A DNA stretch of 64,000 bases from DAOUJW01 sp034422115 (GTDB lineage Bacteria; Chloroflexota; Dehalococcoidia; Lucifugimonadales; UBA2985). Each line of letters opens with the position of its first letter. Within the stretch, counting starts at the first letter, position 1. The notes beneath the pieces were generated by a model, which saw only the letters and a program-made list of their open reading frames with translations, made no database searches and was not told where the DNA came from. The stretch covers positions 55,819 through 119,818 of the forward strand of contig DAOUJW010000020.1 in NCBI GenBank assembly GCA_034422115.1, written 5' to 3'. Position numbers and translations under genes: made by a program. Positions 6,863 to 16,083 of this stretch are shown here, piece by piece.

Positions 6863-9322
6863 CTAGTGCCCCGCCTCCCCCCACACCGTCGGCTCTTCAG
6901 AGTCAACGATGTTGTTGCTGTACAGGGTCTCTATCTCCTCCTCGGAGTAGCCAAGCTCCTCAAGGATGCTGCGGGTGTGCTGGCCCCGCAGAGGGCCGGA
7001 CCCCACGCGTGTCGGCGTTCTGGACAGCTCCACCACGGGGCTGTACCGCCAGTAGTCGCCTATGCGGGGGTTGTGGGCCGGCTGTATGAAGCCGTTCTCC
7101 TCCACGTGGGGGTCCTGGGAGTAGAAGTTGAACATGCCGCTGTCCTCCACCTCCACGCAGGCCACGCCCGCGGCTATCAGTGACTCCTCCCACTCCCTGG
7201 GCAGCCGCGCCTTGAAGGACTTCTGAAGCTCCTCCGCGAGGGCGTCGTCGTTTTCCATGCGACTTGCGCGTGTCTTGAACCGGGCGTCCTCCGGCAGGTC
7301 GCCGCGGCCCAGGGCGTTGCACAGGGCCTGCCACTCCTCCTCGAAGGGGCAGGAGACGAAGACGTGGCCCCGCTGCGCCTCGTACAGGCGGTGCAGGGCG
7401 TGCAGCCCGTAGCCGTCGGCATCCGGCGATATCCTGTCTGGCTTGCCATCGTAGGAGAAGAAGTCGTCCGCGTTGGCGTAGGCGTTTGCGCCTATCATGG
7501 TGGACAGGATGTACTGGGAGCCGCCAAACCGCTCCCGGGCATAGAGGCCAAGGAGCACGCCGGTGGAGATGACCATCGATGAGTTGGGGTCCGGGTTGGT
7601 CTCGTTGGCGCGTCCCAGCCTGCGGGCCACCTCCTGTATCTCCTCCAAGGTCATCTCCTGGTCAGCCGGGGGCAGGACGCCGCGGCCAAGCTGGTTCATG
7701 GCCCCGCCGATAACCGCGCCGCCGATGGGGTGCATCGCCGGTCGATGGGAGTGCGGCCCGGAGTCGCCGTAGCCGCCCGCGTACAGGTACACGATGTTGG
7801 GGTTGATCTGCCTCACCTGCTCGTAGCCGGCGCCCAGCCGCTCAGGAGCGCCGGGTCGCATATTGTGGACAATCACGTCCGCCTTGGCCGCAAGTCGCTG
7901 GAAGACCTCCTTCCCCTCCGGGGTCTGCAGGTTGATGGAGAGGTTCTCCGCGCCCGCCTGAGTGCGGTTGCCACCCAGGCCGTCAAAGTTGCGGCGCATG
8001 GTGTCGCCCTCCAGGGTCTCCAGATGAATGACGCGCACGCCAAGCTCATAGGTGAGGGAGCAGGCGAGAGGCCCGGCGATGACGGTTGAGAGGTCAAGGA
8101 GGGTGATGCCCTCAAGGGGGTGCTTGGGCAGGGCAGCCGAGGACGATGCGCCGTTGCCGTTGCGAGCGGGCGCGCTCTCCAGCCTGGCAAGCACCTCCTC
8201 CGTGTGCTGCCCCAGGTCCGGGGCGGGCCCCTTGATGCTGCCGGGGGTGTCGCTCATCCTGACCAGCACGCCAAGCTGCTTCATCCTGCCCACCCGGGGG
8301 TCGTCAACCTCCACCACGTGCCGGTTGTGGACAACCTGCGGGTGGTTCAGGCCCTGCTGGGTGGTGTGGAAAGGCTCGGCGGCGACGTTGGAGGTCTGGT
8401 TGACAAAGACGTCCATCCACTCGTCCCTGGTCTTCTCAAGGCCGCGCTGGAGCACCATCATTCGCAGCTCCTCGCGCTCCTCCGGCATCAGGGTAGGGGC
8501 CTTCTCGAAGCGCGGGTCCTTCAGCACGTCGCCCAGGCCCATGCTCTCGATGGCGGCGCGGAAGAGGCGGACGATTACGTTGGCCATCTGAATCCACTCG
8601 CCGTCCTTGGTGCGGATGGGCTGGTAGCCGACGCCGGGCTGCCTGTTGGGGTCGGACTGGGGGTCGTCCTGGAACCTGTCCGGGAACTTGATCATCATCT
8701 GCCAAATCAGCCAGTTGCTGATGTCGAAGGGCGTGATGCCCTGCATGAGGCTGGTCTCCACCTTCTGCCCCAAGCCGGTGCGGTCCCGGACGATTAGGGC
8801 CGACAGGATGCCTCGCAGCGCGGCCATGGTCGTGCCGTGACTGGCGATGTTGACGGCGGCGTAGTGGGGGCCGGGCCGACCGGCCTGACCCGTGAAGACG
8901 GAGTACCGGCCCACCTTGGCGGCGACGATGCTGTCGTAGGGCTTGTAGTCGGCGTAAGGCCCCTTCTGGCCAAAGGCGGAGATTGAGCAGTAGACCAGGT
9001 CCGGGCGCTGGGCGCTGAGGGCATCGTAGCCGATGCCAAGGGCGTCTGCCTCTCCCGGCGCAAAGCTCTCGATTACGACGTCGGCCTGGGCGGCGAGCTG
9101 CCGGGCCTTCGCACGGCCCTCCTCCGTCTCCAGGTCAAGGACAACGCTCTTCTTGCCCCGGTTCCACAGGAGGTACTGGGGGAACTCCCTGTACGGGTCT
9201 CCGGTGGGCGGCTCAACCTTGATGACCTCCGCTCCAAAGTCCGAAAGCACCATTGTGGCGACGGAGCCGGGCCAGCCGGACGTGAAGTCCAGGACAACTC
9301 TGTCTTCCATCACTTGCGCCAT
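6863..9322 (-). CDS. Fused two-domain family III CoA transferase
   Basis: 819 residues made of two CaiB/BaiF-type domains in tandem (about 1-385 and 402-819) joined by a short Ser/Ala/Asn-rich linker. Both halves start with the family signature (VLDFTSGWPGS... and LLDLSTVIAGP...). Family III enzymes move CoA between carboxylic acids through an aspartyl-CoA adduct. Aligned on the helix ending GILSAL/GVLLGL, the second half keeps an Asp at the catalytic position (D578), whereas the first half has Ser161. Family III enzymes normally work as interlaced dimers, so the fusion may act as a pseudo-dimer with one active site. The substrate cannot be read from sequence. Confidence 0.9.
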   Translation of the reverse strand: MAQVMEDRVVLDFTSGWPGSVATMVLSDFGAEVIKVEPPTGDPYREFPQYLLWNRGKKSVVLDLETEEGRAKARQLAAQADVVIESFAPGEADALGIGYDALSAQRPDLVYCSISAFGQKGPYADYKPYDSIVAAKVGRYSVFTGQAGRPGPHYAAVNIASHGTTMAALRGILSALIVRDRTGLGQKVETSLMQGITPFDISNWLIWQMMIKFPDRFQDDPQSDPNRQPGVGYQPIRTKDGEWIQMANVIVRLFRAAIESMGLGDVLKDPRFEKAPTLMPEEREELRMMVLQRGLEKTRDEWMDVFVNQTSNVAAEPFHTTQQGLNHPQVVHNRHVVEVDDPRVGRMKQLGVLVRMSDTPGSIKGPAPDLGQHTEEVLARLESAPARNGNGASSSAALPKHPLEGITLLDLSTVIAGPLACSLTYELGVRVIHLETLEGDTMRRNFDGLGGNRTQAGAENLSINLQTPEGKEVFQRLAAKADVIVHNMRPGAPERLGAGYEQVRQINPNIVYLYAGGYGDSGPHSHRPAMHPIGGAVIGGAMNQLGRGVLPPADQEMTLEEIQEVARRLGRANETNPDPNSSMVISTGVLLGLYARERFGGSQYILSTMIGANAYANADDFFSYDGKPDRISPDADGYGLHALHRLYEAQRGHVFVSCPFEEEWQALCNALGRGDLPEDARFKTRASRMENDDALAEELQKSFKARLPREWEESLIAAGVACVEVEDSGMFNFYSQDPHVEENGFIQPAHNPRIGDYWRYSPVVELSRTPTRVGSGPLRGQHTRSILEELGYSEEEIETLYSNNIVDSEEPTVWGEAGH

Positions 9323-9667
9323 ACTATCACCTCTCAGCAGCTTATCTTTGGAACCCGCGCCTTATTTTACCCTACTGGAGAGATTACGCAAATCCGCCCC
9401 GATGATAGTAGCTCAAATTCACCTTGCACTCCTGCGAAAGCAGGAATCTGAACGACTCTCAATGGCGCAGTTGTTCAGATCGTTGCTAGAGATGACAACA
9501 ACTGTAGGGGCGGTTCGCGAACAGCCCCTACGTGCTTGATTCGCTTGGAAGCAAGAATGTGTTTGTTTATAGTATGACTCCGCTTTGACCCGCGCGCCCT
9601 GCGGGAATATGATGTTCTGACGCGCGGGCACTGTTTTCGGTAAGAGAAGCGACAAAAATGAGGGCAT
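9323..9667. other. Divergent intergenic region with two repeats
   Basis: It separates the leftward CoA transferase from the rightward MFS gene, so it should hold both promoters; I could not fix either. It contains a family A repeat (9427-9450) and a separate G+C-rich palindrome (9504-9531). Confidence 0.55.
9504..9531. repeat. G+C-rich palindrome (GTAGGGGC...GCCCCTAC)
   Basis: Eight-base arms GTAGGGGC and GCCCCTAC enclose an inner GTTCGCGAAC palindrome. It resembles the hairpin at 19982-20006 (AGGGGCGG...CCGCCCCT), suggesting another dispersed element family. No T-run follows, so a simple terminator is less likely. Confidence 0.6.
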
Positions 9668-10999
9668 GTGAAATCTGACAAAGAAACCCGCAAGAAGCCC
9701 CGCTACTTCTACGGCTGGAACATAGTCGGGGCCTCCTTCCTTGCGCACCTCTCCTATGCCGAGCACCACTCCTCGGTGCTTGGCTTTTTCATGCGACCCC
9801 TCAACCAGGAGTTCGGCTGGAGCCGCACGCAGATCGCCCTCGTCCAGACCATCGCCCGCTTCGTGGAGGCTGGGGTCACTATATTCGTTGGCCCGCTCGT
9901 AGACAGGTACGGCCCCAGGGGACTGATGCCAATAGGCGCGGTCATAGTGGGGCTGGCGATGATAGCTACCACCCAGATCGACTCCATCTGGCACTTCTGG
10001 CTGCTCAGGGGCGTGGTGGTGGCCGTGGGCTTCACGCTCATGGGCAACATGGTGACCAACGTGGCGGTGAACAAGTGGTTTGTGCGCAAGCGGGGCCGGG
10101 CCATTGCCTTTTCCGGCATGGGCAGCAACATAGGCAACGTGATAATGACTCCGGCCACCGTGTGGATACTGGCCATGTACGGATGGCGCACCAGCTTTGT
10201 GGTCTTCGCGGTGGTCACGTGGCTGGTTGTGCTCATCCCCTCTGCGATTCTCATGCGCCGCCAGCCGGAGGACATGGGCCTGCGCCCCGACGGCGACGCC
10301 CCGGAAGCCTATGGAGCCGACGAGCAGGAGAGCGAAAGGCATGCCCTGCAGACGGAGGCGATCCCTTCCCTGGAGCCGGTGTGGACCCGCCGGGAGGTGA
10401 TGGCAACGGCCGCCTTCTGGCTGCTCATCGCCAGCATATCCGTGGCAAACCTGGCCTTCCAGGGGATCAACATCAGCCTTGCGCCATACATGCAGGACCT
10501 GCGCTACGGCGACGCCCTGATAGCGACCATCGTGACCTTCAGGGCTGTGGTCATGGCGGCGGCCCTGCCGGTGTGGGGGTTCGTAGGGGAGCGCGCCCAC
10601 CTCACCTGGGTGCGTGTAGCGCCATTTATCTTCCAGGGCGTTGGCTCGTTCCTTTTTCTCCTGGCCGACAACCAGGTGTTCCTCTGGCTGGCGGTCGTCA
10701 CCTACGGAGGCGGTTTCGGCGGGGTGATGGTGGTGCAGGAGGTGCTTTGGGCCAACTACTACGGTCGGTTCAGCCTTGGCCTGGTGCGCGGCACTGGCTT
10801 TCCAATAGTTTTTGCGTTCAGCGCCGCGGGCCCCATCTTTATGAACGGCATCTTCGACGTCCTGGGTTCCTACAGACCGGCGTACCTGACTTTCATTGGC
10901 TTCTACGTCGTGGCGGCGTTGCTGCTTTGGGTTGTGCGCCCGCCCCAAGTGAAGCGCTACGCTACGCCGGAGGAATTGGGGATTGAGCGTCCCGACTGA
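9668..10999 (+). CDS. MFS transporter, OFA/monocarboxylate-like
   Basis: 443 residues with about 12 membrane segments. The N-terminal FYGWNIVGASFL and the cytoplasmic loop LVDRYGPRGLM between segments 2 and 3 are typical of the oxalate/formate-antiporter and monocarboxylate branch of the major facilitator superfamily. A hydrophilic loop with many acidic residues (about 205-240) separates the two six-helix halves. Start is GTG at 9668. The neighbouring CoA transferase suggests uptake of an organic acid that is then activated, but the genes are divergent. A close relative by family lies at 31324. Confidence 0.85.
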   Translation: MKSDKETRKKPRYFYGWNIVGASFLAHLSYAEHHSSVLGFFMRPLNQEFGWSRTQIALVQTIARFVEAGVTIFVGPLVDRYGPRGLMPIGAVIVGLAMIATTQIDSIWHFWLLRGVVVAVGFTLMGNMVTNVAVNKWFVRKRGRAIAFSGMGSNIGNVIMTPATVWILAMYGWRTSFVVFAVVTWLVVLIPSAILMRRQPEDMGLRPDGDAPEAYGADEQESERHALQTEAIPSLEPVWTRREVMATAAFWLLIASISVANLAFQGINISLAPYMQDLRYGDALIATIVTFRAVVMAAALPVWGFVGERAHLTWVRVAPFIFQGVGSFLFLLADNQVFLWLAVVTYGGGFGGVMVVQEVLWANYYGRFSLGLVRGTGFPIVFAFSAAGPIFMNGIFDVLGSYRPAYLTFIGFYVVAALLLWVVRPPQVKRYATPEELGIERPD

Positions 11000-11077
11000 T
11001 TTCGGAGTGATTTACCTTAGGTATTGATCTGCTGTATACTAAGTTCCGTACAAAGATATCCGCACAGAGAGGAGAGT

Positions 11078-11326
11078 ATGGCGCGGCTGGATGTTCGACT
11101 GGACGCCGAACGCCGACGGCGACTGGAGGAGCTTGTTGAGGAGAGGGGAGAACCCATCTCAGAAATAGTGCGCGGCTTGATTGACGAGGCGTATGAAGCC
11201 GTAGCTCAGAAACGTCGCCGGCAGGCGGTCGAGAGGTTGATCAGGCTGGAGGTGGAGGACCCACCGGACCCGGAGACCCTTTCTCGCGAGCTGGAGGCTG
11301 CTCATGAACCCGGCGGCCTTCATTGA
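11078..11326 (+). CDS. Ribbon-helix-helix antitoxin (VapB-like)
   Basis: I start this gene at ATG 11078, seven bases or less after GAGAGGAGAG, rather than at an upstream in-frame codon. The 82-residue product has an RHH-type N-terminus (ARLDVRLDAERRRRLEELV) and a long charged C-terminal tail that would wrap the toxin. It overlaps the PIN-domain toxin gene by 23 bases. A -10 like TATACT lies at 11035-11040, with no good -35. Antitoxins of this type usually repress their own promoter together with the toxin. Confidence 0.8.
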   Translation: MARLDVRLDAERRRRLEELVEERGEPISEIVRGLIDEAYEAVAQKRRRQAVERLIRLEVEDPPDPETLSRELEAAHEPGGLH

Positions 11327-11759
11327 CGCCAACGTCCCTATCTACGCCTCTGGCAGGGAAAACCCAAACAAGCAGCCGTGCGCTCAGGTCCTGATGCTGG
11401 CCGCGGAACACCCGATGTCATTTGTCACAGACGCGGAGGTGCTTCAGGAGCTTCTACATCGCTATCTCGCCTCGGAGCGGTGGGCCTTGGGCAGAGAAGT
11501 TCTCAACAGTTTCGCCGAGGTAATGCGTGAGCGGATCGAACCCGTATATGCGGAGGACATAGACCTGGCGGCGAAGCTGGCGGACAGTCATCGGGGGATT
11601 AGCGCCCGCGATCTCGTCCACGCGGCGGTGATGCTCCGGTTGGGAGTATACCAAATCATCTCCTCCGACGCTGACTTCGACCGCCTGCCGGGCATAACCC
11701 GCCTGAACCCTGCCCGCGTTGGAGAGTGGGGCAATTCGGTACTGGTTGGCGAGGGCTGA
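11304..11759 (+). CDS. PIN-domain ribonuclease toxin (VapC-like)
   Basis: 151 residues of the PIN fold. Acidic residues expected to bind the catalytic metal are visible: Asp8 (FIDANVP), Glu in DAEVLQELL, Asp in ISARDLVHAA, and Asp in SSDADFDRL. VapC toxins cut specific RNAs (initiator tRNA or rRNA in studied cases). The gene overlaps the antitoxin by 23 bases, so translation is coupled. It is the first of four PIN modules in the window. Confidence 0.88.
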   Translation: MNPAAFIDANVPIYASGRENPNKQPCAQVLMLAAEHPMSFVTDAEVLQELLHRYLASERWALGREVLNSFAEVMRERIEPVYAEDIDLAAKLADSHRGISARDLVHAAVMLRLGVYQIISSDADFDRLPGITRLNPARVGEWGNSVLVGEG

Positions 11760-11860
11760 TTTCAGCCACCAACCCCGGGCGCCCTTTGAAGGAGCGACGC
11801 CTTATACACGTCCCAAGCCATTGGGTTGCAGCATACAGCCCTCCGCTATATCCTATAGTC

Positions 11861-13093
11861 ATGCCTGAGCTTTTTACCGTGGTAACCCCCGACGAGGCCC
11901 TGGAGAAGCTGCGCGCCCACGTCAGCCACAGGACCGAGAGCGAGGACGTCAAGGCCAACCTGGCCTACGGCCGCGTGACGGCTGCGGACATCCACGTGCC
12001 CTCTGCGCTGCCCGCATTCCCACGCTCCACCATGGACGGGTACGCCGTCATTGCCGCCGACACCTACGGCGCAACCGAGGGCATCCCGGCCTACCTGAAC
12101 GTGGTCGGGGAGATTCCAATGGGCAGACCCGCGGGCCTGTCGCTGAGCCGAGGCGACGTGGCAAAGGTGCACACCGGCGGGATGCTGGCCGACGGCGCAG
12201 ACGCAGTGGTCATGGTCGAGAACACCCAGCCGGTCGATGACAACACCATCGAGGTTGTGCGGCCCGTGGCCCCCGGCGAGAACGTGCTCCAGGTCGGAGA
12301 CGACGTGAAGACGGGCCAGCTGCTGCTTCCGTCGGGCCACCTGCTCAGGCCCCAGGACATCGGCGGGCTGATGGGCCTGGGCGTCAACCGCATCACCGTC
12401 TCGCGGCGGCCCCGGGTGTCCATCCTCTCCACGGGCGACGAGCTTGTCTCCCCGGAGCAGGAGGTGACGCCCGGCAAGATACGGGACATCAACACCTACA
12501 GCCTCTCCTCAATTGCCCTGCAGACCGGCGCAGTGCCCATGACTATGGACATTGTGGGGGACAGCTTTGAGGACCTGAAGGCGGCGGCAGAGAAGGCCAT
12601 AGAGAACTCCGACATGCTGGTCATCTCCGCCGGAAGCTCCGTCAGCACCCGGGACATGACCGCGGACGTGATAGCCTCTCTTGGCGAGCCGGGGTTGCTG
12701 GTGCACGGCGTCTCCATCAAGCCCGGCAAACCCACCATCCTGGCGTCCGTTGAGGGCAAGCCCGCCATCGGTCTGCCGGGCAACCCGGTGTCGGCGCTGG
12801 TCATCTTCGAGCTTTTCGCCGTTCCCGCAATGTACTGGCTTGCGGGGTGCGACGCGCCCCCGGCCCGCTTCACAGTGACCGCGCCGCTTACCCACAACGT
12901 CGCTTCGATACCGGGCCGCGAGGACTACGTGCCGGTGAAGCTGGAGGCCACCGACGACGGAGTCGCGGCCGTGCCCGTGTTCGGGGAGTCCAACCTCATC
13001 TCCACCATGATCAACGCCGACGGCATGGCCAAGGTGCCCCTGGACAAGGCCGGCCTGTACAAGGGCGAGATGGTCTCCGTGAGGCTCTTCTAG
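11861..13093 (+). CDS. moeA: MoeA, molybdopterin molybdenumtransferase
   Basis: 410 residues counted from ATG 11861; the frame is open further upstream, into the toxin gene, but that extension does not look like MoeA. MoeA inserts molybdate into adenylylated molybdopterin. Visible family motifs are STMDGYA, HTGGMLADGADAVVM, ILSTGDEL, GKIRDIN and GLPGNPVSAL. There is no Shine-Dalgarno before the ATG; a weak TTGCAG (11826-11831) and TATATC (11847-11852) would place transcription start near the ATG, so a leaderless message is possible. A second moeA-type gene follows seven bases later. Confidence 0.92.
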   Translation: MPELFTVVTPDEALEKLRAHVSHRTESEDVKANLAYGRVTAADIHVPSALPAFPRSTMDGYAVIAADTYGATEGIPAYLNVVGEIPMGRPAGLSLSRGDVAKVHTGGMLADGADAVVMVENTQPVDDNTIEVVRPVAPGENVLQVGDDVKTGQLLLPSGHLLRPQDIGGLMGLGVNRITVSRRPRVSILSTGDELVSPEQEVTPGKIRDINTYSLSSIALQTGAVPMTMDIVGDSFEDLKAAAEKAIENSDMLVISAGSSVSTRDMTADVIASLGEPGLLVHGVSIKPGKPTILASVEGKPAIGLPGNPVSALVIFELFAVPAMYWLAGCDAPPARFTVTAPLTHNVASIPGREDYVPVKLEATDDGVAAVPVFGESNLISTMINADGMAKVPLDKAGLYKGEMVSVRLF

Positions 13094-13100
13094 GGGCGCA

Positions 13101-15029
13101 ATGCAGCGGAAGTTCTACCTGGAGGACATCCCCCTGGATGAGGCCATCGCCAGGTTCTACGGCGCGCTGGAGGAGAACGGCGGCCTGAAACCCCTGTCCG
13201 GAGAGACCGTGCCCCTTGACCGGGCACTTGGCCGCGTGACCTCCCAGCCGGTGTGGGCCAGGATGTCGTCGCCCCACTACCACTCGGCGGCCATGGACGG
13301 CGTGGCGGTGCGCGCCCAGGACACCCACGGCGCCAGCAAGACCTCTCCGCTGACCCTCAAGCTGGGTGAGCAGGCCGTGTGGATTGACACCGGCGACCCC
13401 GTGCCGCCCGGCTACAACGCCGTCATAATGGCCGAGGACCTGCAGCCGGTGGGCGACGACGCTGTGCAGATTATGGCCGCGGTCGCCGACTGGCAGCACG
13501 TGCGTCTACTGGGCGAGGACATGGTTGCCACGGAGCTTGTGCTTCCCGAAAACCACCGCATCGGGCCGTCCGACCTGGGGGCGATGGCCGCCGCCGGCCT
13601 GACGGAGGTTGAGGTGCGCCGGAAGCCGGTGGTGTGCATCATTCCAACGGGCACGGAGCTGATTGCGCCCGGAGAGCCGATGGAGGTGGGCAAGATAATC
13701 GAGTTCAACTCCCTCATGATGGCCGCGCAGGTGGAGGAGTGGGGCGGCAGCCCCGTGCGCCATCCCATAGTCCCGGACGACTTTACCCAAATCAAAGAAG
13801 CGGTGCAACGGGCGCTGGAGACCTCTGACGTGGTCATCATGAACGCTGGCTCCTCGGCAGGCTCCGAGGACTACACCGCCCAGGTGGTGTCGGAGGTGGG
13901 GGAGCTTCTGGTGCACGGCATAGCCGTAAGACCCGGGCATCCGGTGGTGTTGGGCGCGGCCGGGGCAACGCCCATGATTGGCGCGCCGGGCTACCCGGTG
14001 TCCTGTGTGCTCACAATGGACATAATCGCCAAGCCACTAATCAGCCGCCTTCTCGGAACACTCTCTCCCGCGAGACCCAGGCTGGAGGCCACCATGAGCC
14101 GCAAGGTGCTATCGCCTATGGGCGAGGACGAGTTCATGCGGGTGAAGGTGGGCAGGGTGGGGGAGCGGGTCATCGCCACGCCGCTCACTAGGGGCGCGGG
14201 CGTCATCATGTCGCTGGTAAGGGCCGACGGCCTTGTGCGCATCCCGCGCTTCTCCGAGGGTCTGGAGGCCGGTTCCGCGGTGGAGGTGGAGCTGCTCCGG
14301 CCAAGGGAAGAGGTGGAGAACACCATCGTCGCAATTGGCAGCCACGACATGACGCTCGACCTGTTGGGCAGCCTGCTGCATCGGGAGAACGCTGCCCTGA
14401 GCCTGGCGTCGTCCAACGTGGGCAGCCTCGGCGGCTTGCAGGCGTTGCGACGGGAGGAGGCGCACCTGGCGGGCAGCCACCTGCTGGACGAGGAGACGGG
14501 TGAGTACAACATCCCGTACATCCGCCGTGTGCTTGGAGAGCGGGAGGTGGTGGTTGTCAACCTGGCCTACCGAGACCAAGGGCTGATTGTGCCCAGGGAC
14601 AACCCGGACGGCGTCACGACCCTGTCTGACCTGACCAGGGAGGGCGTGTCCTTTGTGAACCGCCAGAGGGGCTCCGGCACGCGGTTGCTGCTGGACTACG
14701 AGCTTAAGCAGGCCGGCATCTCCCCGGAAAGCATCAAGGGCTACGACCGCGACGAGTATACCCACACGGGCGTGGCCGCGGCCGTGGCCAGCGGCACGGC
14801 GTCGGTCGGGCTGGGCATACTCGCCGCCGCCCGGGCGCTTGACCTGGACTTTGTACCCCTGCTCAAGGAGCGGTACGACCTGGTGATACCCAGGCGCTAC
14901 TACGAGAGCGAGCTGCTGGCGCCGTTGCTGGAAATCATTCGCGGGTCTGAGTTCCAGGAGCAGGTCACGGCCCTGGGCGGGTACGACACCTCACAGACGG
15001 GGCAGGTAATAGCGGAGCTTCCGGGGTAG
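13101..15029 (+). CDS. MoeA with C-terminal periplasmic-binding-like domain
   Basis: 642 residues. Residues 1 to about 405 are a second MoeA (SAAMDGVAV, IPTGTEL, GKIIEFNS, GAPGYPVSC). The remaining 235 residues look like a PBP-like/LysR-substrate domain of the kind attached to some MoeA proteins (begins VAIGSHDMTLDLL; contains RQRGSGTRLLLDYEL, GVAAAVASGTASVGLG). In the family that tail is thought to sense or bind molybdate or the cofactor. The gene begins seven bases after the first moeA. A MoeA pair can split the work between molybdate and tungstate insertion; which is which cannot be told here. Confidence 0.9.
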   Translation: MQRKFYLEDIPLDEAIARFYGALEENGGLKPLSGETVPLDRALGRVTSQPVWARMSSPHYHSAAMDGVAVRAQDTHGASKTSPLTLKLGEQAVWIDTGDPVPPGYNAVIMAEDLQPVGDDAVQIMAAVADWQHVRLLGEDMVATELVLPENHRIGPSDLGAMAAAGLTEVEVRRKPVVCIIPTGTELIAPGEPMEVGKIIEFNSLMMAAQVEEWGGSPVRHPIVPDDFTQIKEAVQRALETSDVVIMNAGSSAGSEDYTAQVVSEVGELLVHGIAVRPGHPVVLGAAGATPMIGAPGYPVSCVLTMDIIAKPLISRLLGTLSPARPRLEATMSRKVLSPMGEDEFMRVKVGRVGERVIATPLTRGAGVIMSLVRADGLVRIPRFSEGLEAGSAVEVELLRPREEVENTIVAIGSHDMTLDLLGSLLHRENAALSLASSNVGSLGGLQALRREEAHLAGSHLLDEETGEYNIPYIRRVLGEREVVVVNLAYRDQGLIVPRDNPDGVTTLSDLTREGVSFVNRQRGSGTRLLLDYELKQAGISPESIKGYDRDEYTHTGVAAAVASGTASVGLGILAAARALDLDFVPLLKERYDLVIPRRYYESELLAPLLEIIRGSEFQEQVTALGGYDTSQTGQVIAELPG

Positions 15030-15044
15030 TTTATCCCGACCGTA

Positions 15045-15137
15045 CCGCTCATGGTGAGCCTGTCGAACCATTTGAGCGGATAGACTTTGGGGATAGTTGT
15101 CCCGCTCATTTCCTTCGACATGCTCAGGATGAGCGGG
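15045..15137. repeat. Family B paired palindrome
   Basis: Two imperfect inverted units: CCGCTCATGGTGAGC...GAGCGG (15045-15079) and CCGCTCATTTCCTTCG...GAGCGGG (15102-15137), separated by a short unrelated spacer. This is one of nine copies of the family in the window, all between genes. Confidence 0.85.
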
Positions 15138-15154
15138 ATCAACCCTTCCTCTGC

Positions 15155-15179
15155 CATTCCTGCGCAGGCAGGAATCCAG
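15155..15179. repeat. Family A palindrome
   Basis: CATTCCTGCG...GCAGGAATCC with a very short loop, next to the family B pair and upstream of the enoyl-CoA hydratase gene. Confidence 0.8.
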
Positions 15180-15262
15180 GGGGCGTGGGAAGGCCCCTCG
15201 CCTTGACACCCCTATACAAAGATGGCAACATTGGGGCGCTTTTCAAGGAGTCCATTAGCTCA

Positions 15263-16048
15263 ATGCGCGAGAAGGCCGTTCTGTACGACAAGAGGGACCG
15301 CGTTGCGTGGGTGACCCTGAACAGGCCCCAGGCGCAGAACAGGCTAGACCTGCGCACGTGCAACGAGCTACGCGCCATCTGCGATACAATTGCCCAGGAC
15401 GACGACGTGCGGTTGGCGGTGCTCACCGGGGCAGGGGAGACATTCTGCGCCGGCGATGAGGGGGAGCCGCCGGAGTTTGCCAACAGCGCTTCCGTTGAGG
15501 AGATCAGGTCCTACATTGAGCCCCGCCGCCCGGCGTCGTTCCTCGGCGGCGTGGAGAAGCCGGTGATAGCGGCCATCAACGGCGACGCCCTGGGCCACGG
15601 GCTGGAGCTGGCCCTGGCCTGCGACATCCGGATCGCAGCCGAGGGCGCAAGGCTGGGCATGACGCAGATCAGTCAGGGCGGCATCCCCTGGGACGGCGGC
15701 ACCCAGCGCCTGCCTCGCATTGTGGGACGGGCCTGGGCAACGGACATGCTCCTGAACGGCAGAGTCCTGGACACTGAGGAAGCGCTGAGGATTGGCCTGG
15801 TCCACCAGGTAGTGTCCGCCCAGGAGTTTACGGACCGCGTGGAGCAGATGGCCTCGACTATGGCGGCGCTGGCTCCGATAGCCACGCGCTACGCCAAGGA
15901 GGTGGTGCTCAAGGGGATGGACATGACCCTGGAGCAGGGCCTCCGGCTGGAGACTGACCTGAACGTTCTGCTGCAGACAACCCGCGATAGGGCGGAGGGC
16001 GTGGCCTCCTTCCTGGAGCGGAGAGATCCGACCTATACGGGGGAGTGA
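15263..16048 (+). CDS. Enoyl-CoA hydratase/isomerase family protein
   Basis: 261 residues from ATG 15263 (AAGGAG 12 bases upstream); an in-frame extension to 15185 would run through repeat-derived sequence. Crotonase-fold proteins act on acyl-CoA thioesters. The CoA-binding and oxyanion-hole regions are present (VTLNRPQAQNRLD; AGDEGEPPEF; NGDALGHGLELALACD). Compared with classical hydratases, the first catalytic Glu is kept (E115) but the second, normally in PE...G, is Gln135 (MTQISQGGIP). It may therefore catalyse another crotonase reaction such as isomerisation. Its 3' end is partly duplicated at 16889-16957. Confidence 0.88.
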   Translation: MREKAVLYDKRDRVAWVTLNRPQAQNRLDLRTCNELRAICDTIAQDDDVRLAVLTGAGETFCAGDEGEPPEFANSASVEEIRSYIEPRRPASFLGGVEKPVIAAINGDALGHGLELALACDIRIAAEGARLGMTQISQGGIPWDGGTQRLPRIVGRAWATDMLLNGRVLDTEEALRIGLVHQVVSAQEFTDRVEQMASTMAALAPIATRYAKEVVLKGMDMTLEQGLRLETDLNVLLQTTRDRAEGVASFLERRDPTYTGE

Positions 16049-16083
16049 ACCGGGAATCCAGCCACTAGACCGGAGGAAGCGTT

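Noticed and set aside
9419..10948. A 509-codon open frame on the minus strand
   Set aside because: It lies antisense to the MFS transporter, and its sequence is a His/Arg/Gly-rich composition typical of shadows.
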